A stretch of 64,000 nt of DNA from M55B154 sp964345775 (GTDB lineage Bacteria > Spirochaetota > UBA4802 > UB4802). Where the stretch lies: the NCBI GenBank assembly GCA_964345775.1, contig CAYFSO010000003.1:13278-77277 (forward strand), written 5' to 3'. A program made the position numbers and the translations under genes. The notes under the pieces were generated by a model. The model was given only the letters and a program-made list of their open reading frames with translations. It was not told the origin of the DNA and did not search any database. Shown piece by piece: positions 34,326-42,811 of this stretch; position 1 is the first letter of the stretch; every line of letters starts with the position of its first letter.

Positions 34326-35954
34326 ATGAGAATAGTGATTACAGGACCAAAGGGTTCAGGGAAAAGTACCATTGGTGAACGGGTAGCCCAAATCCTTGAT
34401 ATCCCGTTTGTTGAAACTGATACGATTATTGAGGATATATACCGATCTGAAACCGGTACAGCCAGGTCATGCAGGGAAATAGCGGGTGAAGAGGGAGAAG
34501 AGTCTTTCCGGGAATGGGAATCCAGGGCGGTAGACAAGGCGGCAACACGTGACTGGAGTGTAATTGCCACCGGCGGGGGAACCTTTCTTAACCCCATCTT
34601 GAGAGAAAAGATCTCATGTAACGCCATCACCGTGTTGCTGATGGCTGAAGACGGCCTGCTCTGGGAACGTATGGAACGCACAGGGCTGCCTCCGTTTTTG
34701 GAGGGCGATGATGCACGTGAGAAGTACAGGCAGCGGGTTGAGAAACTGTACCAGGCAACGAGGCACAGGAGTGATATTGTATACACCGTTAACAGGGAAA
34801 ACCAGGACATTGCGGCAGATGAAATTGTTGACAACCTTTCCCAGCTCCTGTCCATGCGAATGTTTTCACCGAGTAGCTTTGGCCAGGTTTTAAGGGTGAC
34901 GTCATTTGGTGAAAGCCATGGTCCCGCCGTTGGAGCAGTGCTGGATGGGGTGCCACCCGGCATTGATCTGTCTCCTGATGACATACAGGCTGAACTTGAT
35001 CGGCGCCGGCCGGGGCAAAGCCGTGTTACTACTTCACGAAACGAGACCGACCGGGTTGAGATACTTTCAGGAGTATTCGACGGGAAAACAACGGGAACGC
35101 CGGTATGCATGGTTGTATATAATCGTGACCAGGATCCTTCAAAATATGAAGCCATAAAGGATGTTTTCAGGCCGGGACATGCTGATTTCACCTTCTGGAA
35201 AAAATATGGTCTTCGTGATCATCGTGGTGGCGGGCGTTCGTCGGGCAGGGAGACCATTGGAAGAGTTGCTCCAGGTGCTGTAGCCCGCAAGCTGCTGTTA
35301 CAGCGGGGGATACGTATTTACGCATATGCCGAAGAGATCGGGGGTGTTCGTGGTGAGGCTGTTGATATTTCATTCATTGAGCAAAACCCGGTACGGGCTG
35401 CGGACCCGAAAACGGCCCCGTTGATGGAAAAGGCTATCCTGGATGCCCGGGCTGATAATGATTCGGTTGGAGGTATCGTTCGACTGGTAATTTCCGGTAT
35501 GCCTGCCGGTTGCGGCGACCCGGTTTTTTACAAGCTGGATGCCCGCCTTTCCATGGCCATCATGTCGATAGGTGCGGTAAAGGGAGTGGAACTTGGTACG
35601 GGTTTCAGGGCCGCTTCCATGAAAGGGAGCCAGCAGAACGACCCGATGAAAGATGGAACTTTTGTCAGCAACAATGCCGGTGGTGTTCTTGGCGGGATCT
35701 CCACGGGAGAGGACATAGTGGCAGCAATAGCCGTGCGTCCTACCCCCTCTATTTTCAGGGAACAGGAAACGATGGACATTCACGGCAGTAATCGTACCAT
35801 TACGATCGAGGGCAGGCATGATCCCTGTATCGTCCCCCGCATCATACCGGTGATCGAATCAATGGCGGCAATTGTGTGTTGCGATGCCCTGTTGATCCAG
35901 GACATCATTTCGTCATATAAAAATGAAGGTACAGGTGATGACAGTATACTATAA
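34326..35954 (+). CDS. aroKC: Fused shikimate kinase-chorismate synthase
   Basis: One 542-aa chain catalyses two shikimate-pathway steps. Residues 1-176 are shikimate kinase: P-loop GPKGSGKST at 7-15, ETDTIIEDIYR, FREWESRAV, the ATGGGTFLNP loop and the lid-type PPFLEGDDAREKYRQRVEKLY. From about residue 179 a complete chorismate synthase follows: FGQVLRVTSFGESHGPAVG, RRRPGQSRVTTSRNETD, RPGHADFTFWKKYGLRDHRGGGRSSGRET, then GIVRLVISGMPAGCGDP and NNAGGVLGGISTGEDIV. No stop, slippery site or internal start signal separates the parts, so it is a true fusion. The intervening EPSP synthase is not encoded here. Confidence 0.92.
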   Translation: MRIVITGPKGSGKSTIGERVAQILDIPFVETDTIIEDIYRSETGTARSCREIAGEEGEESFREWESRAVDKAATRDWSVIATGGGTFLNPILREKISCNAITVLLMAEDGLLWERMERTGLPPFLEGDDAREKYRQRVEKLYQATRHRSDIVYTVNRENQDIAADEIVDNLSQLLSMRMFSPSSFGQVLRVTSFGESHGPAVGAVLDGVPPGIDLSPDDIQAELDRRRPGQSRVTTSRNETDRVEILSGVFDGKTTGTPVCMVVYNRDQDPSKYEAIKDVFRPGHADFTFWKKYGLRDHRGGGRSSGRETIGRVAPGAVARKLLLQRGIRIYAYAEEIGGVRGEAVDISFIEQNPVRAADPKTAPLMEKAILDARADNDSVGGIVRLVISGMPAGCGDPVFYKLDARLSMAIMSIGAVKGVELGTGFRAASMKGSQQNDPMKDGTFVSNNAGGVLGGISTGEDIVAAIAVRPTPSIFREQETMDIHGSNRTITIEGRHDPCIVPRIIPVIESMAAIVCCDALLIQDIISSYKNEGTGDDSIL

Positions 35955-36876
35955 CCTGCAACCTGAAATAACGGACGTGAAGAACCCGGTGGTCACCATT
36001 GGCAGCTTTGACGGGGTGCACCTTGGGCATAAAAAGATATTTTCCCTGGTCTCAGACATCGCATCGGAGAAGGACGGTGAAGCGATCGTGATCACCTTCA
36101 CTACCCATCCAAGGAAGGTACTCACCCCCGGCACACCTCCACGTATTCTCACTACGGGAAAAGAGAAAATACACGCCATCGAAGAGTGCGGTATGGATCA
36201 TATCGTGATGCTTCCGTTTACCCGTGAGCTTGCCAGCCTGTCTGCTGCTGATTTTTTGCATAACATTATCTTTTACAACTTCGGTAGATCTCATGTGGTG
36301 ATCGGGTACGATCATGCATTTGGCCATAACAGGGAAGGCAACTACGAATTCCTGAAAAGAGCATCACAACGTGAAGGGTTCGACGTTACGCGGGTTGACC
36401 CCATGGATTACAATTCAAAACCGGTATCTTCGTCCTGGATACGCACTGAAATTGAAGATGGTAACATTACCCTTGCAAACAGGCTGCTGGGAAGACGATA
36501 CACACTGTCAGGTACTGTGGTGAAAGGGGTGGGAAGGGGAAAAACAATTGGTTTCCCCACTGCGAATATCGTACCTGGAGATGAAGACAAGGTTATTCCA
36601 CGGGACGGTGTGTACGCGGTGAAAGTGTTCCCGGGAGACGGCGGGATACACGATGGAATGCTGAATATTGGAACCAACCCTACCTTTTCGAACCTTGAGC
36701 GCAGCATAGAAGTGAACATACTGGACTTTGATAACGATATTTACATGGAAGATATCACCATTCACTTTGTTGAACGGATAAGGGACGAGATAAAGTTCTC
36801 TTCGGTGAACGACCTTGTCTCCCGTTTGCAAAAGGATAAAGAGGCCACAATCAGGATCCTGAGATCTTCCGGTTAA
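35938..36876 (+). CDS. ribF: Bifunctional riboflavin kinase/FAD synthetase
   Basis: A 312-aa enzyme that phosphorylates riboflavin and adenylates FMN. N-terminal nucleotidyltransferase: VVTIGSFDGVHLGHKKIF, ITFTTHPRKVL, VIGYDHAFGHNREGN. C-terminal flavokinase: GRRYTLSGTVVKGVGRGKTIGFPTANI and DGVYAVKV, GMLNIGTNPTF. I chose the ATG at 35938, which has an AAGGT upstream; the in-frame ATG at 35923 lies further inside aroKC without a Shine-Dalgarno. The overlap with aroKC suggests one transcript. Confidence 0.93.
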   Translation: MTVYYNLQPEITDVKNPVVTIGSFDGVHLGHKKIFSLVSDIASEKDGEAIVITFTTHPRKVLTPGTPPRILTTGKEKIHAIEECGMDHIVMLPFTRELASLSAADFLHNIIFYNFGRSHVVIGYDHAFGHNREGNYEFLKRASQREGFDVTRVDPMDYNSKPVSSSWIRTEIEDGNITLANRLLGRRYTLSGTVVKGVGRGKTIGFPTANIVPGDEDKVIPRDGVYAVKVFPGDGGIHDGMLNIGTNPTFSNLERSIEVNILDFDNDIYMEDITIHFVERIRDEIKFSSVNDLVSRLQKDKEATIRILRSSG

Positions 36877-36892
36877 CGGTCGGGGTTTTATC

Positions 36893-37414
36893 ATGAACAG
36901 TGCACAGGCACGGTACCTGGAACGAAAGAACGTACAACTTTACCGTCATGTGTATGAATTCGAACGCGGAAAGCTGGTGATTATTTCTGACCAAAACTTC
37001 CTGAGATGCGTGATTTTCGGCCGCAGGCAAAAGCTCCTGGATGTACCTGGTGATGATCTTGAGAGCAGGCTGGTTCGGCCGCTTGAAAAAGCCGTGATCT
37101 TTTTTAACGCGTATTTCAGTTCACGAAAGATACCTCATCCTCCAATTGACCTTGATGCGTTTACAGAAGGGGAAAAAAAGGTGTACAAGACCCTTTGTGC
37201 CATACCAGCCGGCCAGACCATCTCGTATGGTGAGCTGGCCAGGCTATCGGGCTATCCCGGTGGTGCCCGGTTTGTGGGAAATACCATGGCGAAGAACATA
37301 TTTCCCATCATTATCCCCTGTCATCGTGTGATAAGGTCTGACGGATCCCCTGGTAATTACAGTTCAGGTACAGAGTTAAAAGAATTTTTACTTCGTCATG
37401 AAGGTACCTGGTAG
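36893..37414 (+). CDS. ogt: Methylated-DNA-protein-cysteine S-methyltransferase
   Basis: Suicide enzyme that removes alkyl groups from O6-methylguanine. The active-site motif is IIIPCHRVIRSDGSPGNYSSG, with the DNA-binding segment AIPAGQTISYGELARLSGYPGGARFVGNTMAKN just before it. Residues 1-80 form the variable N-terminal subdomain and end FFNAYFSSRK. The length of 173 aa is normal for the Ogt/MGMT type. It follows ribF by 16 bases. Confidence 0.95.
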   Translation: MNSAQARYLERKNVQLYRHVYEFERGKLVIISDQNFLRCVIFGRRQKLLDVPGDDLESRLVRPLEKAVIFFNAYFSSRKIPHPPIDLDAFTEGEKKVYKTLCAIPAGQTISYGELARLSGYPGGARFVGNTMAKNIFPIIIPCHRVIRSDGSPGNYSSGTELKEFLLRHEGTW

Positions 37415-37416
37415 TT

Positions 37417-37659
37417 GTTCATATCCTTAAGGTTAGTCCCCGGAACCCGGATAGCGAGCCAACAGAACCTGAATTATCCACATTGAACAAGATAAAGCAG
37501 GAAAATCTCGACGAGTATTACATGATCGATTTTGATAACGATATTACCCAGAGCCTTGCAAGCGGTTCAGAAGAACTGGCAGCAACATCAGAGGAATTAT
37601 CATCGCAGGCTGACACCCGGCACCACTGTATTCGTGGTGTTGTCCTTACAGTCTTATAA
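37417..37659 (+). pseudogene. Relic of a chemoreceptor with Tll0287-type (DUF3365) sensor domain
   Basis: The frame after the ogt stop is open to 37659 and has two recognisable pieces. The first, HILKVSPRNPDSEPTEPE to LDEYYMID, resembles the sensor domain of Tll0287/DUF3365 chemoreceptors (xSxxPRNPxNxP motif). The second, SLASGSEELAATSEELSSQA, is the repeated coiled-coil pattern at the start of methyl-accepting chemotaxis signalling domains. Their direct joining implies a deletion of the rest of the sensor, membrane helices and HAMP domain; no start codon or signal peptide and no signalling tip remain. Ends with a short hairpin CACCAC/GTGGTG at 37621-37639. Confidence 0.55.
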
Positions 37660-37821
37660 TGACAGTAAAGTGGAAAGTAAAATTTCGGGTTTTACATTTC
37701 AAAAAGGATGATTAAAAAATAACTTGCATTGCGACTCCGGTTCCCGTGTATAATATGTATCAAGTAAAGTAATACTGTCGATAGAAAACCCATATAAATA
37801 AAACATGAATTCAGGAAAGGT

Positions 37822-40473
37822 ATGTCGATTATGAAACGAATTCTAAGAATCTTTATTATTATAATATCAATTTCAGTTATTACCAGCATGGCAGCTGCAG
37901 AACCGGATAGCGGTACCAGCCTGCTGCTTCTTGGTGAATCAACACGCATGCTGGGACGGGGAGGGGCTGGTGTTGCCGACACTGGAGCGGATCTGTTCCC
38001 CTGCAATCCTGCTGCAATTGGCAGGCTTGAGCGCCTGGGGATGGGGCTGGATTACGGAAGTTTTCTTAACCGGTACCATAATCCTGGATTTAACCTGGCT
38101 TTCCCAACATCGTATGGTGTTATTGGCGGGTATTTCCGCATGCTGGATATTCCCGACAGTTACGATATCGAACGCGGCTACATGTTCGGTCTTGGAGGTG
38201 CAAAGGAATTTACAGAAAGGCTGGTTGTCGGTGCTTCATTTAATGGGCTGTACGGTGAAGGGTATGGAGAAAGTGCCCATTTCGCGGGACTCAATATCGG
38301 CAGTATCTACTCAACCGGCTTTACCAGTGTAGCGGGAGAAGGATTCGGCATATTTAACCCGTCACTGGCCTTCGCCCTGCTGGCGGGTATCCCGATGGGC
38401 AGCGAGAGTGAAATGTCGCAGCTGAACCAGGTTACACTTGGCTATAATCTTCCGTTTTACAGGTCTGACAAGATGATGATAAGCCTCTTTAATGACGTGA
38501 GCGTGACGGATGAGTTCAGTGAAATACCTGTCAGGATCGGTTTTGAATCGGTGTATGATCAGAAATACGTGCTGCGCATTGGCGGCATGTACCCGCAGTC
38601 ATACGAATACGGTGATATGACCATGGGTGCAGGATACAAGTTCAAGGCAGGGGATTTTGACGGTGAGATCAGTTATTCGCTGGTCCATTACAAGTATACA
38701 GATTTCGTTCACTATGCAGGTATAAGCGGTGAATACGGCAAGCTGGACCGGGAGCCCCCGGTAACGTCTATCGAGGCAAACAGGCGATACATTTCCCCCA
38801 ACTACGATGGTGTAAAGGATTTTGTGTACCTGAAGCTGGATGTTCAGGACCAGAGCCGTATCAAGGGTTGGAAAGTGCAGATAAAGAACCAGGAAAACCA
38901 GGTGGCAAAAGAATACCGTGTGTCCGAGAGAGATATCGACGAAACCCTTTCACCAATCGGCTTCATAAAAAAGATCTGGACAAAGAAGGAGTCCCTGGTA
39001 GTTCCCCGGACATTGTTCTGGGATGGGACAGACCAGGCGGGCAGGACATTGCCTGATGGCCCATATGTGTATTCGTTCATTACATGGGATGAACGTGACA
39101 ACATCTCCGAGGAGAAGACGGGCGTGGTCCACATTGACAAGACCTCACCTGAAGCCAGTCTCGATCCGGAATATACACTGTTTTCACCAAATGATGATAA
39201 CCGTAAGGATAGCCTGACCATTACACAGGATATTACCACTGAACCGGAAGATGAATGGTCAGCAGGTTTCGTGGATGATAATGGATCAACGGTGAAATCG
39301 TATGAATGGAAGGGTAAAAATGTACCCGGTTCCATAACCTGGAAGGGGAAGAACGACAGTGGTGAGGATGTACCCGAAGGATTGTATACTTATTTTATTA
39401 CCTGTACCGATAAAGCCGGAAACAGTACCAGGGCCACTGTTAAGGAGATATCACTTACCAGGAAATACCAGGTGGCAGACGTAACCACCCAAATTGCTTA
39501 CTATTCATACGCATCTGAAAAACCGGTAGTATTCAATACCCATCTCTCTGATGAGAAAGGACTGGAAAGATGGGAGCTGACCATAATGGACGATGATAAA
39601 GACCCGGTACGAATTTTGGGCGGCCAGGATGAATTGCCTGAAAAGGTTACATGGGACGTTCGTGACAAAAAAGGCGACAAGCCTGGTGATGGCGTATACT
39701 ATTACACTATAACCGCGGAGTTTAACAGCGGTAACAGGCCCACTTCTTTTGCAAAGAAAATCATCCTGGACAGTACCGCGCCGAAGGTGAAAGTGGATTA
39801 TGAACCTTCACGGTTCTCTCCGGACGGTGACGGGGAGAACGATATACTCACCATATACCCCCAGGCCAGGGACAAATACGGGGTAACAAAATGGAAAATT
39901 ACCATATTTGCGCCTTCAGGAGATGCGTTTAAAACCTTTGACGGAAAGGGATCTCCTCCTGACCAGATAAAATGGGATGGCCTGGGAGAAAATGGCGAGC
40001 TGGTAGAATCAGCGGCTGATTATTACATTCAGCTCCAGGCAGTGGACAATGCAGATAACCGGGCCATAACGGAAAAGGTGAAGCTTCCCATTGATGTCCT
40101 GGTTGTTGTAACAGAACGGGGATTGAAAATACGGATCAGCAACATCGAGTTCAAGTTTGACAGTGCTGAATTGACCGGCCGGGCTTTCCCCATATTGAAC
40201 AGGGTAATAGAGATACTCGAAAAGTACTCAAGCTACAACGTGCTTATCGAGGGGCATACGGATGATATCGGTGAAGAAAAGTACAACCTGAAGCTTTCTG
40301 AGAGAAGGGCGAAAGCCGTGATGGAATACCTGGTGGATAATGGGATAGACGAAGACAGGCTCTCCTTCAGGGGTATGGGAGAGACCAGCCCGTTTCTGCC
40401 CAATACCAGTTCGGAGAACAGGCGAAGGAATCGCAGGGTGGAATTTCTGTTGATAAAGAAAGGCGATAAGTAA
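37822..40473 (+). CDS. Large outer-membrane protein: FadL/UPF0164-like barrel, FlgD-like repeats and OmpA domain
   Basis: An 883-aa envelope protein. After a signal segment (RIFIIIISISVITSMAAA) residues about 30-310 look like the UPF0164/PorV-type barrel of spirochaetes and Bacteroidota (STRMLGRGGAGVADTGADLFPCNPAAIGRL). Then come several FlgD-like Ig repeats, each opening with an SP-x-x-D-x-x-x-D motif (SPNYDGVKDFVYL, SPNDDNRKDSLTI, SPDGDGENDILTI). The C-terminus is an OmpA peptidoglycan-binding domain (VLIEGHTDDIGEEKYNLKLSERRAKAV). AGGAAAGG precedes the ATG; a second ATG three codons later is possible. Function is unknown; the architecture implies a barrel tied to peptidoglycan. Confidence 0.8.
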   Translation: MSIMKRILRIFIIIISISVITSMAAAEPDSGTSLLLLGESTRMLGRGGAGVADTGADLFPCNPAAIGRLERLGMGLDYGSFLNRYHNPGFNLAFPTSYGVIGGYFRMLDIPDSYDIERGYMFGLGGAKEFTERLVVGASFNGLYGEGYGESAHFAGLNIGSIYSTGFTSVAGEGFGIFNPSLAFALLAGIPMGSESEMSQLNQVTLGYNLPFYRSDKMMISLFNDVSVTDEFSEIPVRIGFESVYDQKYVLRIGGMYPQSYEYGDMTMGAGYKFKAGDFDGEISYSLVHYKYTDFVHYAGISGEYGKLDREPPVTSIEANRRYISPNYDGVKDFVYLKLDVQDQSRIKGWKVQIKNQENQVAKEYRVSERDIDETLSPIGFIKKIWTKKESLVVPRTLFWDGTDQAGRTLPDGPYVYSFITWDERDNISEEKTGVVHIDKTSPEASLDPEYTLFSPNDDNRKDSLTITQDITTEPEDEWSAGFVDDNGSTVKSYEWKGKNVPGSITWKGKNDSGEDVPEGLYTYFITCTDKAGNSTRATVKEISLTRKYQVADVTTQIAYYSYASEKPVVFNTHLSDEKGLERWELTIMDDDKDPVRILGGQDELPEKVTWDVRDKKGDKPGDGVYYYTITAEFNSGNRPTSFAKKIILDSTAPKVKVDYEPSRFSPDGDGENDILTIYPQARDKYGVTKWKITIFAPSGDAFKTFDGKGSPPDQIKWDGLGENGELVESAADYYIQLQAVDNADNRAITEKVKLPIDVLVVVTERGLKIRISNIEFKFDSAELTGRAFPILNRVIEILEKYSSYNVLIEGHTDDIGEEKYNLKLSERRAKAVMEYLVDNGIDEDRLSFRGMGETSPFLPNTSSENRRRNRRVEFLLIKKGDK

Positions 40474-40478
40474 TAGTA

Positions 40479-41294
40479 ATGGCAGACATGGTTGTTGTGT
40501 TCAGCGATATTGATGGAACACTCATTGATCATTTCACCTACAGCCATGCGCAGTCCATGCCGGGGGTATCCATGTTGAAGGAGAGGGGGTATCCCCTTGT
40601 GCTTGTTTCCAGCAAAACCTTCCCGGAAATCAAGACGCTGCATGACGAGCTTGACCTGGATACCCCGTTTGTCTTTGAAAATGGTGGCGGAATTGCCTGG
40701 CCCGGGGATGTCCATCATCAAGATTTCAAGGTAGAATTAAGGGGTATGGATGTATCATCACTTCGGTTCCACCTTGCATTTCTGCGTTCGCTTGCAGGGT
40801 CTGACATAGTTCTTTTGGAGGATATGCCGGTAGAAGAAATTGCGCAGAGAACAGGGTTATCACGAAAGGCTGCAAAATTTGCCCGTCATCGGCAGGCATC
40901 ACTGCCATTCGTGATCGATAATATGGATCGTCTCTCACAAAAGGATATTGAGGTAATCAACGCCACACTGCAAAAAAAAGGACTGGTGCTTACCAGGGGA
41001 GGAAGATTTTTTCACTTTTCGTCAGCGGAGGCAAACAAGGGCAGTGCTGTTGCTGAAATTACAGAAAGCATAAAAAGAAAAAATATGCAAAAGCAGGTGA
41101 GAACAGCAGGGATCGGTGACAGCATGAATGACCTTCCCATGCTGGAGGCTGTTGATACGGCCTACCTTGTGGAAAATCAGCATGGCTCCATGGTAGAATC
41201 TGGATTCCCGGTTGTTCGTACATCATGTGCCGGTCCGGCCGGGTTCAGCGAGGCTGTTGGGCATATATGTCACAAGGAGCATGAATTACTCTGA
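40479..41294 (+). CDS. mpgP: Mannosyl-3-phosphoglycerate phosphatase
   Basis: HAD-IIB phosphatase, 271 aa. Motif I is VFSDIDGTLID, motif II VLVSSKTFPEI, motif III region near KKGLVLTRGGRFFHF, and motif IV GIGDSMNDLPMLEAV. The insert and FVFENGGGIAWPG match the mannosyl-3-phosphoglycerate phosphatase family, which makes the osmolyte mannosylglycerate. The synthase (glycosyltransferase) is not in the window, so osmolyte synthesis is inferred, and a YedP-like general HAD role cannot be excluded. It starts 6 bases after the OmpA gene. Confidence 0.82.
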   Translation: MADMVVVFSDIDGTLIDHFTYSHAQSMPGVSMLKERGYPLVLVSSKTFPEIKTLHDELDLDTPFVFENGGGIAWPGDVHHQDFKVELRGMDVSSLRFHLAFLRSLAGSDIVLLEDMPVEEIAQRTGLSRKAAKFARHRQASLPFVIDNMDRLSQKDIEVINATLQKKGLVLTRGGRFFHFSSAEANKGSAVAEITESIKRKNMQKQVRTAGIGDSMNDLPMLEAVDTAYLVENQHGSMVESGFPVVRTSCAGPAGFSEAVGHICHKEHELL

Positions 41295-41426
41295 TCTCTC
41301 AACGTTCTCTTCAACGTATTTTTCGAAATCCTCCCTGGACATCTTATCCTGGTATAGTGGCCAGAGGCTTTCTTTCAATTCTTCCAGGGTTGGGAACTTT
41401 GCCCCGTCCAGTTTATAGTGTGCCAT
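41286..41426 (-). CDS. Small protein of 46 aa, unknown function
   Basis: Minus-strand ORF MAHYKLDGAKFPTLEELKES then LWPLYQDKMSREDFEKYVEENVERSE. The composition is that of a soluble helical protein, and a GAGG lies 10 bases before the start. It converges on mpgP and its stop lies inside the last codons of that gene. No family is recognised. Confidence rests only on coding character and the ribosome binding site. Confidence 0.5.
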   Translation of the reverse strand: MAHYKLDGAKFPTLEELKESLWPLYQDKMSREDFEKYVEENVERSE

Positions 41427-41680
41427 TACAGCAAACCTCGTTTCGGTACAGTCTTGTGATCACTTCCATGTATATCACTTTTGTGACGTTATTTCAAGTT
41501 GAAATTACACCCTTTCCTGTACCACTATAAGGCTGCAGTATACTGTGTCCATTAAAAAAATACAGCAGGATATGTCTTCATGATTTTATGGCTATTTCCG
41601 CGTTATGGTGGAGTTATAAACTTCTTGACGTTATACTATTACGGGGTAACTATCTGCTTCATTATGAAAGGGATTATAAT

Positions 41681-42169
41681 ATGAGAATCGTCGATACAGT
41701 TACCAGGATATTACAGGAGATCCTGATCTTTATAAGGGATATTGCCTCCGCAATTATCAAGTATGCATATGAGTTCCTGCTTTTCCTCTATGAGAAGTTC
41801 CTGGAAATACCCATAATTGAAAAGATAATTGTTATCAACACCATACCGGCATTTTTCGCTGTTATCCTGCCTGTTGCCAGGTATTATATATTCAAGGAAT
41901 GGTATTACATCAACAATCCACTGGCAGTATACATGATCGGTATTGTTTTGCTGATGCTTATCAGTACGCTGATAAGGTATACATGGTTGCTGGTACTGCG
42001 ATTGCTTGTAAACATGTACTACCTTTTCTGGGTTATATATCTTCCCGCCGCGGGGGAATTGACAAAAGCTGATCCCTTCCAGATCACGGCCGGGTATTAT
42101 GTGAATATCGCGGTTCCAGCAACGTATATCCTGGCAGTGATTATTTCATTTATTTTATACAGGGAATAA
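41681..42169 (+). CDS. Small polytopic membrane protein, unknown function
   Basis: A 162-aa protein. The first 60 residues are an amphipathic helix rich in Ile/Phe/Leu with spaced charges (TVTRILQEILIFIRDIASAI; KYAYEFLLFLYEKFLE). Four membrane segments follow (IIVINTIPAFFAVILPVARY; LAVYMIGIVLLMLISTLI; LRLLVNMYYLFWVIYL; VPATYILAVIISFILY). I chose the ATG at 41681 behind AAAGGGAT; the frame is open upstream without a signal. Family not recognised. Confidence 0.65.
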   Translation: MRIVDTVTRILQEILIFIRDIASAIIKYAYEFLLFLYEKFLEIPIIEKIIVINTIPAFFAVILPVARYYIFKEWYYINNPLAVYMIGIVLLMLISTLIRYTWLLVLRLLVNMYYLFWVIYLPAAGELTKADPFQITAGYYVNIAVPATYILAVIISFILYRE

Positions 42170-42358
42170 AAGATCCTGGTTTTCCAGTTTATGCTTTTTG
42201 GGGAACCGGTGCCCCTGCCGCATTCAAGGTCGTATGAGATCATGCCCGTGGTTTCCGGGTATTATGATAGCGTTTCTGGTAATTCTTATTGCAATTTTCT
42301 GATATATCCAAAATGTATGTCAACTGATATATAACTAACAGGCCAGGATAATAAGATT

Positions 42359-42799
42359 ATGGAAGAACTGAAAGGGACACTGATTAAAATGCTGCAAAAG
42401 TACAAAGGAAAGACCCTTGACGATCAGCTGGTTGAGGAACTGGCAGAAAGGTTCAGCGATGAGACCAGGGCCGGGAATGGGATCGAGGCGGCATTGAAAT
42501 TATTCATGCAGCAAAAGGACCATGAAAGGGAAGTAGCCGTTGTCTCCGTGATCGGCAGGGATACAGTTGGTATTGTTGCGGACGTTACTCGGGTGCTGTC
42601 AGAATCAAATGCGAATATTGAAGGAATGAACCAGACCGTATTGCACGGCTTTTTTGCCCTTATCCTGACTATAGATATCACCTCCATGAATATGGATATT
42701 GACTCATTGCAATCAAAAATGGATGAGGTGGCAGCGAAAAAAAGCCTTAAGATATATATTCAGCATGAAAACATATTTAAGAACATGAACAGAATATAA
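42359..42799 (+). CDS. ACT-domain protein (UPF0237 type) with N-terminal helical extension
   Basis: A 146-aa protein. Residues 58-143 form an ACT domain (AVVSVIGRDTVGIVADVTRV, LSESNANIEGMNQTVLHGFF, LTIDITSMN), of the type placed next to the UPF0210 protein in many genomes. The first 55 residues are an additional helical segment (LKGTLIKMLQKYKGKTLDDQ), which is not part of the usual 90-residue family. ACT domains bind amino acids; the ligand is unknown. 12 bases separate it from the downstream partner. Confidence 0.85.
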   Translation: MEELKGTLIKMLQKYKGKTLDDQLVEELAERFSDETRAGNGIEAALKLFMQQKDHEREVAVVSVIGRDTVGIVADVTRVLSESNANIEGMNQTVLHGFFALILTIDITSMNMDIDSLQSKMDEVAAKKSLKIYIQHENIFKNMNRI

Positions 42800-42811
42800 A
42801 GGTGGTCATAC

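Noticed and set aside
34256..35191. 311-codon minus-strand frame opposite aroKC
   Set aside because: Mirror frame of the shikimate kinase/chorismate synthase gene; Ser-rich with no recognisable domain.
42170..42358. Possible short coding segments (KDPGFPVYAFWGTGAPAAFKVV and a 22-residue hydrophobic peptide)
   Set aside because: The pieces are in different frames, very short and not recognisable. They could be a decayed gene but I cannot support it.
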